In this document: piece after piece, positions 48,503 through 59,784 of the stretch | Position numbering within the stretch: the first letter of the stretch is position 1 | Layout of the letters: each line of letters starts with the position of its first letter | DNA from: Panorpa germanica | Taxonomy: Eukaryota > Arthropoda > Insecta > Mecoptera > Panorpidae | Reading direction: 5' to 3' | DNA length: 64,000 bases | NCBI GenBank assembly: GCA_963678705.1 | Contig: OY783223.1 | Span: forward strand, 3,286,001-3,350,000 | The notes under the pieces: generated by a model | Database searches by the model: none | What the model was told of the DNA's origin: nothing | Seen by the model: only the letters and a program-made list of their open reading frames with translations | Position numbers and translations under genes: made by a program

Positions 48503-49106
48503 ATGGGCTTGTGTCCTCATTTTTTAGTGGTCGATTTTTCAATTTTTGATTGAAATTGATGTTAATAAATATGTATTGGCGTGTCTATTTTATTAAATAT
48601 CTGAATGTTGACGGAGATATAGCAATTAAAAATTTGAATTGTAGTTTTAGCGCTAGAGATGGTCGGCCATATTTCTATGGCGTGAAATGCATTTTAACGT
48701 CAACTGTGGTAATGTTTTGTACCTGTTGGTAGTCGAAATAATCAAGTCCTGCCAAAAAATAATAAGTTTTTATTTTATTTAATAATATTGAATATTTTGA
48801 TATATAAATACATATAGCAGAGATTTACGAGCTGTAAGGTTGGTAACCTGTAAACTTGCCAGAGTTCTATCTTGAATATCTATCTCTTTTACGATCTGTT
48901 GTATAAAAGAGATAGCAACTAGCGGCTGTGATGTCACTTGCAGTTGGAATGTTGTCGAACGTTGAATCCCTTTAATAATTAAAGAGACAAAATGACTTTT
49001 TTAATTGTTAATATCTCTTAACATATAAGGAGTTATTAAAAAATAAATACTTTATGAATACATAGTACTCTTTTATAGAAATTAAGACATAGGACACAAG
49101 CCCATT
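48503..49106 (+). mobile_element. MITE family A, copy 14
   Basis: Both ends are intact. The middle carries the variant block with TTGTATAAAAGAGATAGCAA found also at 39.1 and 41.2 kb, defining a subfamily. AATAAA at 48564-48569 is the first canonical signal after 3' exon 6. Confidence 0.92.
48564..48569 (+). promoter_or_regulatory. MITE-derived poly(A) signal after 3' exon 6
   Basis: AATAAA inside the MITE, 77 bp downstream of the last BTB-gene stop codon. Use is inferred from position. Confidence 0.5.
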
Positions 49107-49342
49107 GAAGAAGTGAACAATTTTTAAACTACAGTGAAACCTTTAAATGGGTGATGGTAGATATTAAGTTATGATATTAGCGCAGCTAGATGTGTCACAG
49201 ATAACTTTATTTATATACTAGAACACTGAACTGAATATTTCTGACAAAAAAGCCCAGTCTGCTGTACTCTAGATCCCAGTGTGAATCAATGTATTTAGTA
49301 AAAATTTAAAAAATATATATTTTATAGTACTTTCTTCAAATT

Positions 49343-49885
49343 AGGATGATTTCAAATCTGCAATTTATTTTTTGGTGACACTTCCGGTTTTTGAGATATT
49401 AGCGTTTCAAGGGTTAAATATTGGAAATATTTTAAAATAGTTTTCAGATTTGGAATCAGCGGGAAAAAGTTCAAAAACATATTTAAAAGTTGAAAAAAGA
49501 TATTTGAATTTTTTTTTAAATTTAGAAATTTTTACAAGGGATTAACCGCAAAAAATTAATAAGAAATTGAAGGTCTCCGATTGTAAAATTTATAACGGTT
49601 CCTAACGTAAAATTTTATGCTGATTTCAAATCTACAATTTATTTTTTGGTGGTACTTCCGATTTTCGAGTTATTAGCGTTTCAAGGGTTAAATAATGGAA
49701 ATATTTTAAAATGGTTTTCAGATTTAGAATCAGCAGAAAGAAGTACGTTCAAAAACATATTTAAAAGTTGGAAATAAAATGTTTGAATTTTTTTTTTTTA
49801 ATTTAAAAATTTTACAACGGGTTAACCTTAAAAAATTGAAGATCTCCGATTGTAACATTTATAACAGTTTCTAACGTAAATGATT
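49343..49885 (+). repeat. Tandem duplication, two units of about 270 bp
   Basis: Unit 1 (about 49343-49612) and unit 2 (about 49613-49885) share GATTTCAAATCT, AATTTATTTTTTGGTG, TTAGCGTTTCAAGGGTTAAA, AACATATTTAAAAGTTG and GTCTCCGATTGTAA in the same order, at perhaps 85% identity by eye. No coding potential. Confidence 0.75.
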
Positions 49886-50160
49886 AGGATGACAATTAGG
49901 ATAATCATATATGTTCAAAACTTTAAATACTGTAATATTTGTAGGAGGTTATTGGTGATAGTATTAGAAATGGTAGCAATATTAGAATTATTGGCAATGT
50001 GTTCTATTATATATTTAAAAATCTATGAAAAAAAGTGATATATGAGGTGAAGGACTATTTAATTAGTTTCATATTTTTGTACCTAATTTATAATATATTT
50101 TTTATTTATTATTTATATATATATATATTGAAGCATATTGATTATTATTTTGTGTATATC

Positions 50161-51007
50161 CCAGTAAACAATATGGTGAAGTGCCCTATTTGGTGAAGTT
50201 CGAGTCACTCGTACAATTCTATTCTAACGCTTTACAAGTTCTCTACCTGTCACAGATTTTGTGTTAGTTTTTCATAATAATATTCTTTCTTTTTCCAACA
50301 TCATTCATTAAGTATTTCTGTTTCTTTCCCACATGGATATATTTTTTTTAAGTTCACTTTCATCTCATTTATTCCAAAGTGAGAGAGATACGAGATGCGG
50401 TTAGACAAGTAAAATATATTTTTCACCGTTACACTTGTAAAGTATTTCGTTCAGGACAGTATGCTTAAAGTATATGCTATCCTTTTTCAACAAATATTTC
50501 TTTAATGGTAATGGACAGACGCTATCTCCCTCAATCCCCGAATATAATGTATTTAAACGAAGATAGAATCTAGCGATGTAAGACAGAGGTTTTAAACCTA
50601 ACGCAGACCTGCCGATCGTGGATGTTTGAATCACCAAAACAATGTAAAAAACTAATATAATGAGTATTGTTGAAGATGAATAATATTCATTAAAAAAATC
50701 ACGATCCGTACTAAAGATTACATCTATTTATTTCTTCATTTAAATATTTATATTTTGCAGACTCTAAAAAGTAGAATTCCATTAAGTTTTATACCCCTGC
50801 TATCCCTGCTAGTGTCAAGTTTATAACTCCGGTCATAAACCTACTCCGCTTTTAATTCAGCAGTGAACCGTCGTTGCGATCTCTGTAGGTCATAAAAAGG
50901 GCCTTTCCTATGAACGACTGAATAGAAAACGAACACGTTCCAGACAAAAAACTCATGATATGTAATAGAAATTAAGTAGAATTTACTCCAAAATGTTTAC
51001 TGGGATC
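50161..51007. mobile_element. MITE family B, long copy 2
   Basis: From CCCAGTAAACAATATGGTGA to CCAAAATGTTTACTGGG, flanked by AT on both sides. The interior matches 44758-45583 (TTCTACCTGTCACAGATTTT differs slightly; GATCGTGGAT, CATCTATTTATTTCTTCATT shared). The 78-codon frame at 50401-50637 is not maintained in the other copy. Confidence 0.85.
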
Positions 51008-51010
51008 TCA

Positions 51011-51428
51011 TGTAGTTCCAGTGTGAAATCAATTTTCGGTAGATTTTTTAAAATTTAGTTTGTAGGCTAAGCATAACGTTTACTAATAAATCGCGAAGTA
51101 TCACAATTGTTGACCGTTTAAAATCCGAGATAATTAATAACAAAGTTACCAAATTTCAAGCTCACCTCTAATTTGAAATATGTAAAATTTCCTGTCCGCC
51201 AACTATTTTTTATTATACATTTAATCTCTCAAAAGATTTTTCAAAAATTTACAACAGTAAAAAAAAATGTTTTTTAAACAAATTAGTTTTACAACGCTGC
51301 GCGCAAAGATCACCGTAACCAAATATATTTGCTAGTATGTGTGGGTATTTGTGTGCAGAGGTTTTGAATTTCTGACAGTAGTAACATAAATGTTCTGACC
51401 ATAGTATACCACGCTGGAACTACCTTAA
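51011..51428 (+). mobile_element. Family F element, copy 3
   Basis: Begins TGTAGTTCCAGTGTGAAATC and ends CACGCTGGAACTACC: inverted ends of about 14 bp. It starts directly after a family B copy, which has landed beside or in it. Confidence 0.7.
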
Positions 51429-51591
51429 AAATAATCTTCAATGTTCAACATGCACATACATATGATAATAGTCGATATGTTTCTGGAGTTGTAGTATAGT
51501 TCTGTAACAGATTATTTGATAATCTACAATAATTATTTGAGATTAATACTCGAACAAATACACAAATATTTTTCTGAACTTTTTATTTTAT

Positions 51592-52215
51592 TAAAGTAAG
51601 GTCAAAACGATAAAAAAGAAGCATATTTTCGATAATGTTTTTTGACGACACAGTTAATATATAATTATTTCTATGATTACTACATGATAAAATAACATTT
51701 GAAGAATACTTCGTGAAATTTTCATAAATAAATATCAAGACATGAGTCATTGACAGCGAATCTCCGCAGACGTCACAAAAAAAAGTAACATTACGGTGCC
51801 AAACCGAAAACGAAAATGATTTCATTAGTTGATAAGTTTCTGCAGGATTTTTCATTTTTTGCAGCACTTAAAAGTGTTATTTTAATTAGAAAATTTGTTA
51901 TTTTAAAATATGTTAAAAGTAACAACTCGACAGCGTTACCTCGGCATTTATGTAAAGAAAGAGTATGCAAAATTTCAAAATAATCGGTCCAGTAGATTTT
52001 GAGCTAGAGAGGGCACCAACTGTGAAAAAGCTAAGTGTGAGAAAACGCGTTTAAAAGTTTAAAAGTAAGAAGAACCAGACCAGAGAGGCGAAGACTTAAA
52101 ACTCTATATCTCCGACAGTTTTACTCCAATCTACTTCAAATTTTCACACAATAAACTTAATATGTTGTACATTAATATAACTAAATAATAAAAAAAAGGA
52201 AAAAAAAAGTTGAAA
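51592..52215 (+). repeat. Repeat family C, copy 3
   Basis: Carries the family blocks in order, but has lost the left arm of the internal hairpin (GTAACGCTGTCGAG) while keeping the right arm (ACTCGACAGCGTTACC). It ends 230 bp before the next gene. Confidence 0.8.
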
Positions 52216-52442
52216 TCTTATCATAAAATAAAATAATTTCCTGTAGATAAAGCGTATATATCATATCCTTGAGCAAACAAAAAAGCCCCCGTGTTCGATA
52301 TATAAATACAATCTCCAGGATATGAGCAATACCAATACGATAACGATAAAATCGTAAACCGCAATTTGTTCGTTTAATTAAATGCCTTCTTTATTCGAAT
52401 CAGTAACTATCAGACTCTTAGATATATAAGATCATACGGAAA

Positions 52443-55400
52443 ATGTCTTTTTCATTTTCCCGTAGTGAAGGTTTTCCAACCCAGTATGCGGAAAATAAGA
52501 CCCCAGTAACTGTAGATGTCTTAGAAGCTGGATTCTTGTGCGCATTTGTCATTTTAATAATATCGTTTTATATAACAGTTATTGGATACAAAACCAAAAA
52601 TGTAAGTCGATAAAAATTCATATTTTTTATGTGTTTGAAACAAAATTTATTTAAACACTTATACTTTATGAATAGGGTATTTTTGTGACCATTCGAGTAA
52701 CAGTGAGCTTGGTGATTGGGCTGCTGATATTTTGTAAGTATCTTTACAGTTATATTATTAGCCACACCTTAAAAATTAACACTTTTACATTTTCAATGAT
52801 CATTTAAAATGAAATAAAACTCTATGTTGAAAATTGTTTCTAATATTAAGTACTACATTTACTCAGTATTAGTTTTCTTTTTAAATATATGCATACTCTA
52901 TACTATCTAAATTAAAAAATTAAACTTTATCCATACTACCTTCATACTTACATACTCGCTAAACACAATTAAATATATTTAACGTTTAATAAACATAAAA
53001 TAGCATAACTGTTACATAAATTAATGTTTTCTAATGTTGATAAAGATTTTTATGTAAGATTATTTAATTTAAGGTAGTTGTATCGTGATAGTCATGCTCA
53101 AAAGTATAACTCAGCAACCTAAAATTATAATGTAGCTGAAACGTTAGTGTCAAATAGTCTCGTTAAAAACTTTTGTGAAAGTACAGTCTCACTGTTCTCA
53201 CTACATGTAAATAGTATCTACACGTACATAAAAATTTTCAATGTTTACAAAATTTTATTTCTGTAATGGCGTGGACAATAATTTCCATTTTTTTTTATGT
53301 GATTAATAACTACTGTTTCTATAATATATTAAATTTTTATTGAATTCCTTTGAATCGTTTTTATTTTATTCGATAAAAATAACATTGAAATTACTATTTC
53401 CCATAAGAGCCTGTGTTAAAATAACAAAACTTTAATATCGTTTTTCTCAATAATGGAGTGGTAAATTTTAATCGACCTGAGGTCAATATGTCTTATAATT
53501 AATTAAAGAGCAATTAAATGAAGTTTTATTAAAATCCTTTGAAAAGTCATTCCACGATACAACTACCTTAAGACATTTAATTTATATTTTAATGAAAAAG
53601 AAAATGTTTTTTATATTTATTTGCGAAGACAATGCATCAGATTTATATTAAACAGTGGTAAAAATTAAAACGTTACTTTAGATAACAAATATTACATGAA
53701 ATAATACATTAGTTTTGTATTTCAGGGGTAAATACCACGTCACACCAATTTCTTGCTATTCTCATTTTTTTTAGATAAGTTTTTATATCTTTTTGGTTCT
53801 CATCAAAATTTTTCTTTTTAACTCTTTTTTTTACAATTTTTTAAAGCCTATCTTGTCACAATTTGTGAAAATGCATATTCTAAAAACATATATTTTAGTA
53901 TTAAAACTAAAACTATAAATTAAAACAGAATCTGAGAATGTAGCTTTATTCTTTTTATGAAATGTTATTATTTTATACCTATTAAACTTTCATACATTTT
54001 ACAATATGCGTTCAAAGAAAATATATTAAAATTATTATTGTTTATAGTGGGTAATTTCGGTCAAGAATGGGAAGTCGGCCACACGAAAACTAATACACCT
54101 TACAGGGCTGGAACAGGGCATGAAATTAATGCCGATATTGGTCTCAAAGTTGGATTAAGATCTATAAATGTAACTCTTAAAGGGGCAGCATTAAGTGAAA
54201 ATTCACCACTAGCAACTGAAAAAATTGACTATAATGAAAGATTTGAATGGACATGGGACCAAGGAAGGCTGGGATTTGGACCAGGGGGTTTGTAGAAATT
54301 AAAAGACCTTCTTATATGTTAAAAGATTACCTAATAAATCGAACTCGAATGTGTAATGTTTTAATGTAGATGTTAATATAAAATATTTAATTAAATTTTA
54401 AATATCTATGTTTTTCTAAGTATTATGAAATATTTTTCAATAAAAGACTGACTAAATTACGTTCCTTTAGCCTTAAAATAAAAAACTGCTTTATTACATT
54501 TTATATATTTAGGAATAGAGAAAATTACTCAGAAGTATCGATTTATTTTTTTAAGTATGTTATATATGCTGCATAAGTTTTAGGGGTTAAATATATGTAA
54601 ATTATTATTAATAATGGGGTTGTGAGAACCATGACTTAATTTCTATAAAACGAAACTATATATAAATGAAGTTGGCTACCAGATTTGATATAGCTATAAC
54701 TCAACTTTTGGATATTTACAAAAATAAATCGCCAATATACATATATTAAAATTGATTTCAATTAAAAATTAAAACACAAGCTTATTATCAGAAAAATCAA
54801 ATCAGTTTTTAACATAACTGATTTCACATTTTAATTTAATAATTTATTATATTTTCAGCGGGTCTACTGCAACGTGAATTTCGCGAAGCGCAAAGAAAAG
54901 GTTTGCCTTTACCAATACTTTGGATTGTTGATTACTTAGTAGTCGATGGAGAAGGGTTAAGATTTGGACGATTCTTCAGAACAGCAGGATGGTATGCTCA
55001 CATTGCAATGTGGTCAGCGGTGCCTTGTTGGATGTTAGCTAACATAATGTTTTTAGGTGTAATACAGCATGGCGCCACACTTACTGCATTAACAGGTAAT
55101 GTAACTACCCATTTAAATTAATGTTAAAACGTTTGCGGCACTAAATCACCGTGGAAAAGTAAAGCCTTCTCGCATATTAGAACCTTGCTACCGCTATCTC
55201 CAGCAAGTTGCATTTTATTAATCCAAACCAACAATAAAGTGGTGCTAAAGCCATGTTTCAACAATGCTGAAATATCGCGAAGGCGTCAAAGCCATGTTTG
55301 TGCTTCATATTCCGAAGCAGTGTACGCAACATTGTATAATAATTTTATTATTAATTACAGGTGGATTTCAAATCTTAGCTTGCATTCTTTGGGCATCTAT

Positions 55401-56818
55401 TCGAAATCCTAACAAACTAGTCATACCTTTCGAAGAAGGAACTGTCCATATGAAATTTGGATTATCTTTCTGGCTTACTTTAATCAACGGTAATAATTTT
55501 TTAGTAAGAATATATGTACTTAAAAGAAAATTATTATTCTAAATATTATTACTTTTATTTCAGGTATCTTTTGCATATTAATCGCTGTCACTTTATTGTT
55601 GTTGGATTTACGTTTCCCACATAACATAGCACTTTTCTTCGGGTTGGATCCGCTAGCAAATTATGACGAATATATTCTTAGTAAGATATTTATTATTATA
55701 CTTTTAGTTTTTTTTTTATATTATTGTTAATTGTGTGTGCCTTTCGGCTTTACAATCTACCGTATTCTATTTCTTGTTACATTTAATTCCTATCTTAACA
55801 ATTCAACCTTAAAGCTAAACTTACTAATTTTATTTAAAACTAATTATTTTCTTAAAACTAGACTTTATTTGTTTATTAAAACTAAAAAAAAAAAAAAATT
55901 ATTCTAGACTTTTAGTACTTCCAAAAAGTGCTTTCTGCTTCTTCTTCTCTTGACCCTCTCTCTTCATGTTCCCCATGCAAACTAGATAACGAGCTGGACC
56001 AGATAACTGGATTTTATATATGGACGACGGTCACTTCGCAGACAATTAAATTTACATTATTCTAGACCTTTTTATCTCCAAACGTACTTTCTGCTTCTTC
56101 TTCTCTTGACCCTCTTCCTTCATTTTCCCTAGTCTTCCTTCTGTACTGGTCTATTCCCTAGTCTATTTTTCTGGGCTGAAGATTAACTGTTTCCTCGCTA
56201 CTTCTTTCTTTCTCCTGCTTCCCTTCATTGCCTCTTTTAGTACTTCCTTTCTCTTCCTGTTCCTTGTGCAACCCAGCCATCAGCTTATTTCTTCTCATGA
56301 TTTTTCTTTCCTTCTTACTATTTCCGCCATCCACCTCTTTCCTTCACTGCCTCCCTTTAATAGCTGGCCAATATTCCTTTCGCTCGCTACTTTTTCCTTA
56401 CACTCAAACTTAATGTTTGTATATATACTTTTAGTTTTTAGTTAGTGAATTAATCAATTCGCGAAGTAGGCAAGAAAAAATTAACATATATTAATTTGTA
56501 GCTGGTGAAGAATTAGATCTGCTAAGAGTAAAAAATAAAAATCCTGAACATGACATGGAGATGGGAGCAACAGAACCTCCTGTACCTTCAACATCAAACC
56601 AACAGGAAGAAGATAATATGGAAGATGAGAGAAAGGAGGATGATGTATATCATGTTATGAAACGTAAATCTACTTTCAAAAAGGGTCAAAAGGGTCTTTA
56701 TTTAGTCAAACCGACAAAAGAATCACCTTACATGTATAAGAAACCACCTAGACCACCGCCATACCAATCAAGACGCCCAGTAGTTGAAGAAACAGAAGAG
56801 CTGATATATGATAACTAA
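52443..56818 (+). CDS. mol: Dual oxidase maturation factor (DUOXA/NIP, moladietz type)
   Basis: Seven exons: 52443-52601, 52676-52733, 54048-54287, 54859-55095, 55361-55489, 55564-55680 and 56502-56818; 418 aa, all phases consistent. About five hydrophobic segments: FLCAFVILIISFYITVIGY, a second at residues 54-72, one around WSAVPCWMLANIMFLG, one around GFQILACILWAS, and one around GIFCILIAVTLLLL. Between the second and third lies the large loop with NVT glycosylation site (about N113) and the conserved FEWTWDQGR. In the family this ER/plasma-membrane protein is needed to fold and traffic dual oxidase, which makes hydrogen peroxide in epithelia. The C-terminal exon is long, acidic, then Pro-rich (KKPPRPPPYQSRRPV). 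No Duox gene is in the window. Confidence 0.93.
54612..54788 (-). mobile_element. Short degenerate relative of family A in DUOXA intron 3
   Basis: Reads AATGGGGTTGTGAGAACCATG at the left and ATTAAAACACAAGCTTATT at the right, with reverse-oriented family blocks (ATGACTTAATTTCTATAAAA, TTGATTTCAATTAAAAATT) between. About 177 bp; internally deleted and old. Confidence 0.6.
55900..56420 (+). repeat. Pyrimidine-rich tract in DUOXA intron 6
   Basis: Long C/T-rich stretch. TTTCTGCTTCTTCTTCTCTT followed by GACCCTC occurs near 55930 and again near 56088, with the preceding ATTATTCTAGAC also repeated, so a segment of about 157 bp is duplicated. The open frames here come from the skewed composition. Confidence 0.6.
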
Positions 56819-56892
56819 TTTCTACTTTCAAATTTCTGTTATATGCGATAGTTGATACATTTTTTGTTTCGTCTCCAATACAGGTTTAGTTT

Positions 56893-57590
56893 AATATTTT
56901 ATTAAGGTAAAAAAGAAGCATATTTTCGGTAATGCTTTTTGACGACACAGTTAATATATAATTATTTCTATAATTACTACATGATATAATGGCATTAGAA
57001 GAATACATTGTGAAATTTTCATAAATAAATATCAAGAAATGAGGCATTGACAGCGAATTTCCGCAGACGTCACAAAAAAAAGTAACATTACGGTGCCACT
57101 CATAGCTCATCACTGGATTTTCTGAAATCGGAAAACCAAAATGATTTCATTAGTTGATAAGTTTTTGCAGGTAACGCTGTCGAGTTTTTCCTGTTTTATT
57201 AATTTTTCAATTTTTTATATCACTTAAAAGTCAAAATACCGATTTTTCATGAAAAAAATCAGAAACTTTGTTATTTTAAAATACGTTAAAATTAAAAAAA
57301 AACTCGACAGCGTTACCTCGGCATTTATGTAAAGAAAAAGTGTGCAAAATTTCAAAAGAATCGGTCCTGTAGATTTTAAGCTAGAGGGCACCGACTCTGA
57401 AAAAGCTAAGTGTAAGTTCAAAGTTGTAGTTCAAAGTAACACGAAAGCAGACCAGAGAGGTGAAGACTTAAAACTCCGACATTTATACTCCAATCGACTT
57501 CAAATCTTTACACAATAAACCTAATATGTTGTACAATGATATAAATAAATAAAAAAAAAATGAAAATAAAAAAAAGTTGAAAGCTTACAT
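56893..57590 (+). repeat. Repeat family C, copy 4 (full length)
   Basis: Complete copy between the convergent ends of DUOXA and the C3orf38 homologue. The internal hairpin arms are GGTAACGCTGTCGAGTTTTT at 57170-57189 and its complement ending at 57317. Confidence 0.85.
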
Positions 57591-57823
57591 ATTAACACAT
57601 TAGTAGTCACACCCTCGAATACACAGTGTGAGAGAATTTTAAGGTGTTGGGATTTATAAAAAATAGTAGTCAGTTTGGATAATGTATACTAATTCAAAAA
57701 CAAAATATTTCTCATAATATATTAACAAAATCTAATTCATTTATAATACATGATACATGGTTAACTTAAACATATGTCTTAAACTTAAATGTTTTTTAAC
57801 AATTAAATTTTCTTCTTATCACG

Positions 57824-57829
57824 TTTATT
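57824..57829 (-). promoter_or_regulatory. Poly(A) signal of the C3orf38 homologue
   Basis: TTTATT on the plus strand, AATAAA on the minus strand, about 20 bp after the stop codon. Confidence 0.65.
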
Positions 57830-57847
57830 ATAGTTTTACCTATAACA

Positions 57848-58897
57848 TTATAAGTTAACTGCATCGCTTGTAGAAACCAGTAAATTTGAAGTCAATTCTC
57901 CTTCACATAATTTAGGTAAACCAGTAACACTTTTACTTCGAATATTTAACTGAGTTTTCTTTATTTTCCAATTATTATCAGAGTAAGGATCCTGAGCTAT
58001 CATAAATACATGTTCAAAAACGCCTATGCATGAATTATTTGAATGTAGGGTTCCACAAGCTAAAATCATAGCTAATCCATGTGGATCAAACCGTCCTTGA
58101 ACTCCTTCATGGCACAAATTGGGATTAAAGTATAACAAGTATTTTGTTTTAGTGTCCTCCAGAGTGCGAACAATATCTTGTGGTATATTAGATGTTAAAC
58201 TTTCTATTTGAGTGTCATCTGATATAATATTTAGGCAGAGTGAACAATCCTGCCATAAATGTGCTGTTGTTAATCCATTGGGTGTGTTATACATTCTGTA
58301 AAACCACTCTGTAAATTCTAGTGCTAATTTATTTATGGGAAACTCTTTGTTTGTAGATACCGTTGTTGATTCATTTTGTTTGTGTTCGTATAACCGCATG
58401 TTTTGATTATATTCTAGATCATTGTTAGAGTTTTCAATCTGTGGTGCAGGTAATATTTGTTTCATGGGTTGTTGCGCTCCTTCTGAATCAGAAAAGTTCC
58501 AGTAATGTATTATTTTATCTATCAGATTAGGTTTAGTAACTGGTGGAAAAATAGATACATTTTTGTCATGTAAGTATTTATATAGTATCGGAACCGTAAT
58601 CGTCTTTCTCCGCAAGACACTCTCAGCATTTTGAGAATGCTGTATGATTATTTCTACAGCTCCTATAAAAAAGTGAGGTTATGTAACAAATATTCTTTGA
58701 TAACACATAATTTATTCTTTAATTTTAAACACAGGTAATTAATAACACCTTTAATTAATTAATTTACCTTTAAAATCGTTAGTATCTGCCTTTATCATAT
58801 TTTGAGTAACAGTTGTTACTAAATTAAAAACAACAATTTTATCATTAATTGACTCTAACAGATCTCGTAATCCGATAGACTCTTTTTCATTCTTCAT
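57848..58897 (-). CDS. C3orf38 homologue (DUF4518 family)
   Basis: Two exons: 58768-58897 and 57848-58662, joined in phase 1; 314 aa. Exon 1 starts MKNEKESIGLRDLLESIND. Conserved family segments: AVEIIIQHSQNAESVLRRK, ILYKYLHDKNVSIFPPVTKP, the block around EFTEWFYRMYN, YLLYFNPNLCHEGV, FDPHGLAMILACGTLHSNNS, and GVFEHVFMIAQDPYSDNNWK. Length is close to the vertebrate protein. The domain resembles an NTF2-like fold in layout, but no biochemical role is established to my knowledge. It lies tail-to-tail with DUOXA and head-to-head with the next gene. The start is the first ATG of exon 1, with a clear donor GTAAAT. Confidence 0.88.
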
Positions 58898-59760
58898 TAT
58901 TAAAATAGTTTACTTATAATTTATTATGTGTTGCTGATTATAATATTTATTATTTTATAGTTATTCAAGTAAAATCACAATGCAATAACATTACAAAATT
59001 CATTTGACAATTGAATGACACTCTATTCAACATCGCAGATTAGAAACAAGCAGTTGGTATCACAAATCACACAAAATAATTGTTAATATGTGGTTTGTGG
59101 TTGGTATGCATACCAATGGTTGAAATATGTGATATTAAATTTCCTGATTCATGTTGTATTTAATAGATAGCGCGTTATGCAATAACTCAACAAACTTATT
59201 AGGAGTTAATTATTAAATTAATGAAAGATAAATCAATTAATATCGGTTCTTTTTAATTATAATTTATATAAACTTTTTTAATTAGAATAAAAAGTATTAA
59301 GATTATTATTTATATTGTTATAATATATATTATAATAATATAAACAAATTATAAAGTAATTTGAAATAATTACATGCATAAGAATAATAAGTCACAGTAC
59401 TAATATGAATTAATTAGTTTTAAATGATAGGGTAATGACAACAAATTCAAATTATTTTTAGTTGGGAATTGTTGCCGCGTTTTAAGAGTTTAGAATAATT
59501 AACACATGGCAACACAATACAGTTTGTCGTTTGACACAGTCAGTAGCTTGATCGTGCGGAATTTGTGATCTAAAAATATTGTGAATAATATTGTTTAAAG
59601 GTGATTTTAAAAGGATTTTAGTTATTATTCATAACTTTTTAAAGAACTATGATGTAATTGTGTATATTTTAAAATAAGAAATAATTATAGTGATAAATAC
59701 AAGAAGTGGTAAAATGTTTATTCAATAGTTTTAATGCCATACATTGTACAGCAGAGCAAG
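58898..59760. other. Shared upstream region of two divergent genes
   Basis: About 860 bp between the C3orf38 homologue (-) and the + strand start at 59761. No repeats were recognised. A possible 5'-UTR donor (AAAG|GTGATTT) lies near 59600. Confidence 0.45.
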
Positions 59761-59784
59761 ATGGCCGATTCTAGCTATTACCAG
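59761..59784 (+). CDS. Possible first coding exon of a gene leaving the window
   Basis: AAG ATG GCC GAT opens a frame of eight codons (MADSSYYQ) that ends CAG followed by GTATGT, a strong donor. The Kozak context is good, with A at -3 and G at +4. Short first coding exons followed by long introns are common in insects. No partner exon is found before 64000, and the peptide is too short to identify. Confidence 0.45.

Noticed and set aside
50401..50637. 78-codon minus-strand frame inside MITE family B
   Set aside because: The matching region of the other long copy (about 44990-45240) does not keep the frame, so it is not a conserved product.
53725..53790. TTTCAG|GGGTAAATACC as DUOXA exon 3
   Set aside because: It joins in frame but hits a stop after about 16 codons and lacks the conserved loop. 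The acceptor at 54047 leads straight into the conserved GNFGQEW...FEWTWDQGR region.
56228..56413. 61-codon plus-strand frame in DUOXA intron 6
   Set aside because: Leu/Ser/Phe-rich translation of a pyrimidine-rich intron tract, with no start context or conserved motif.
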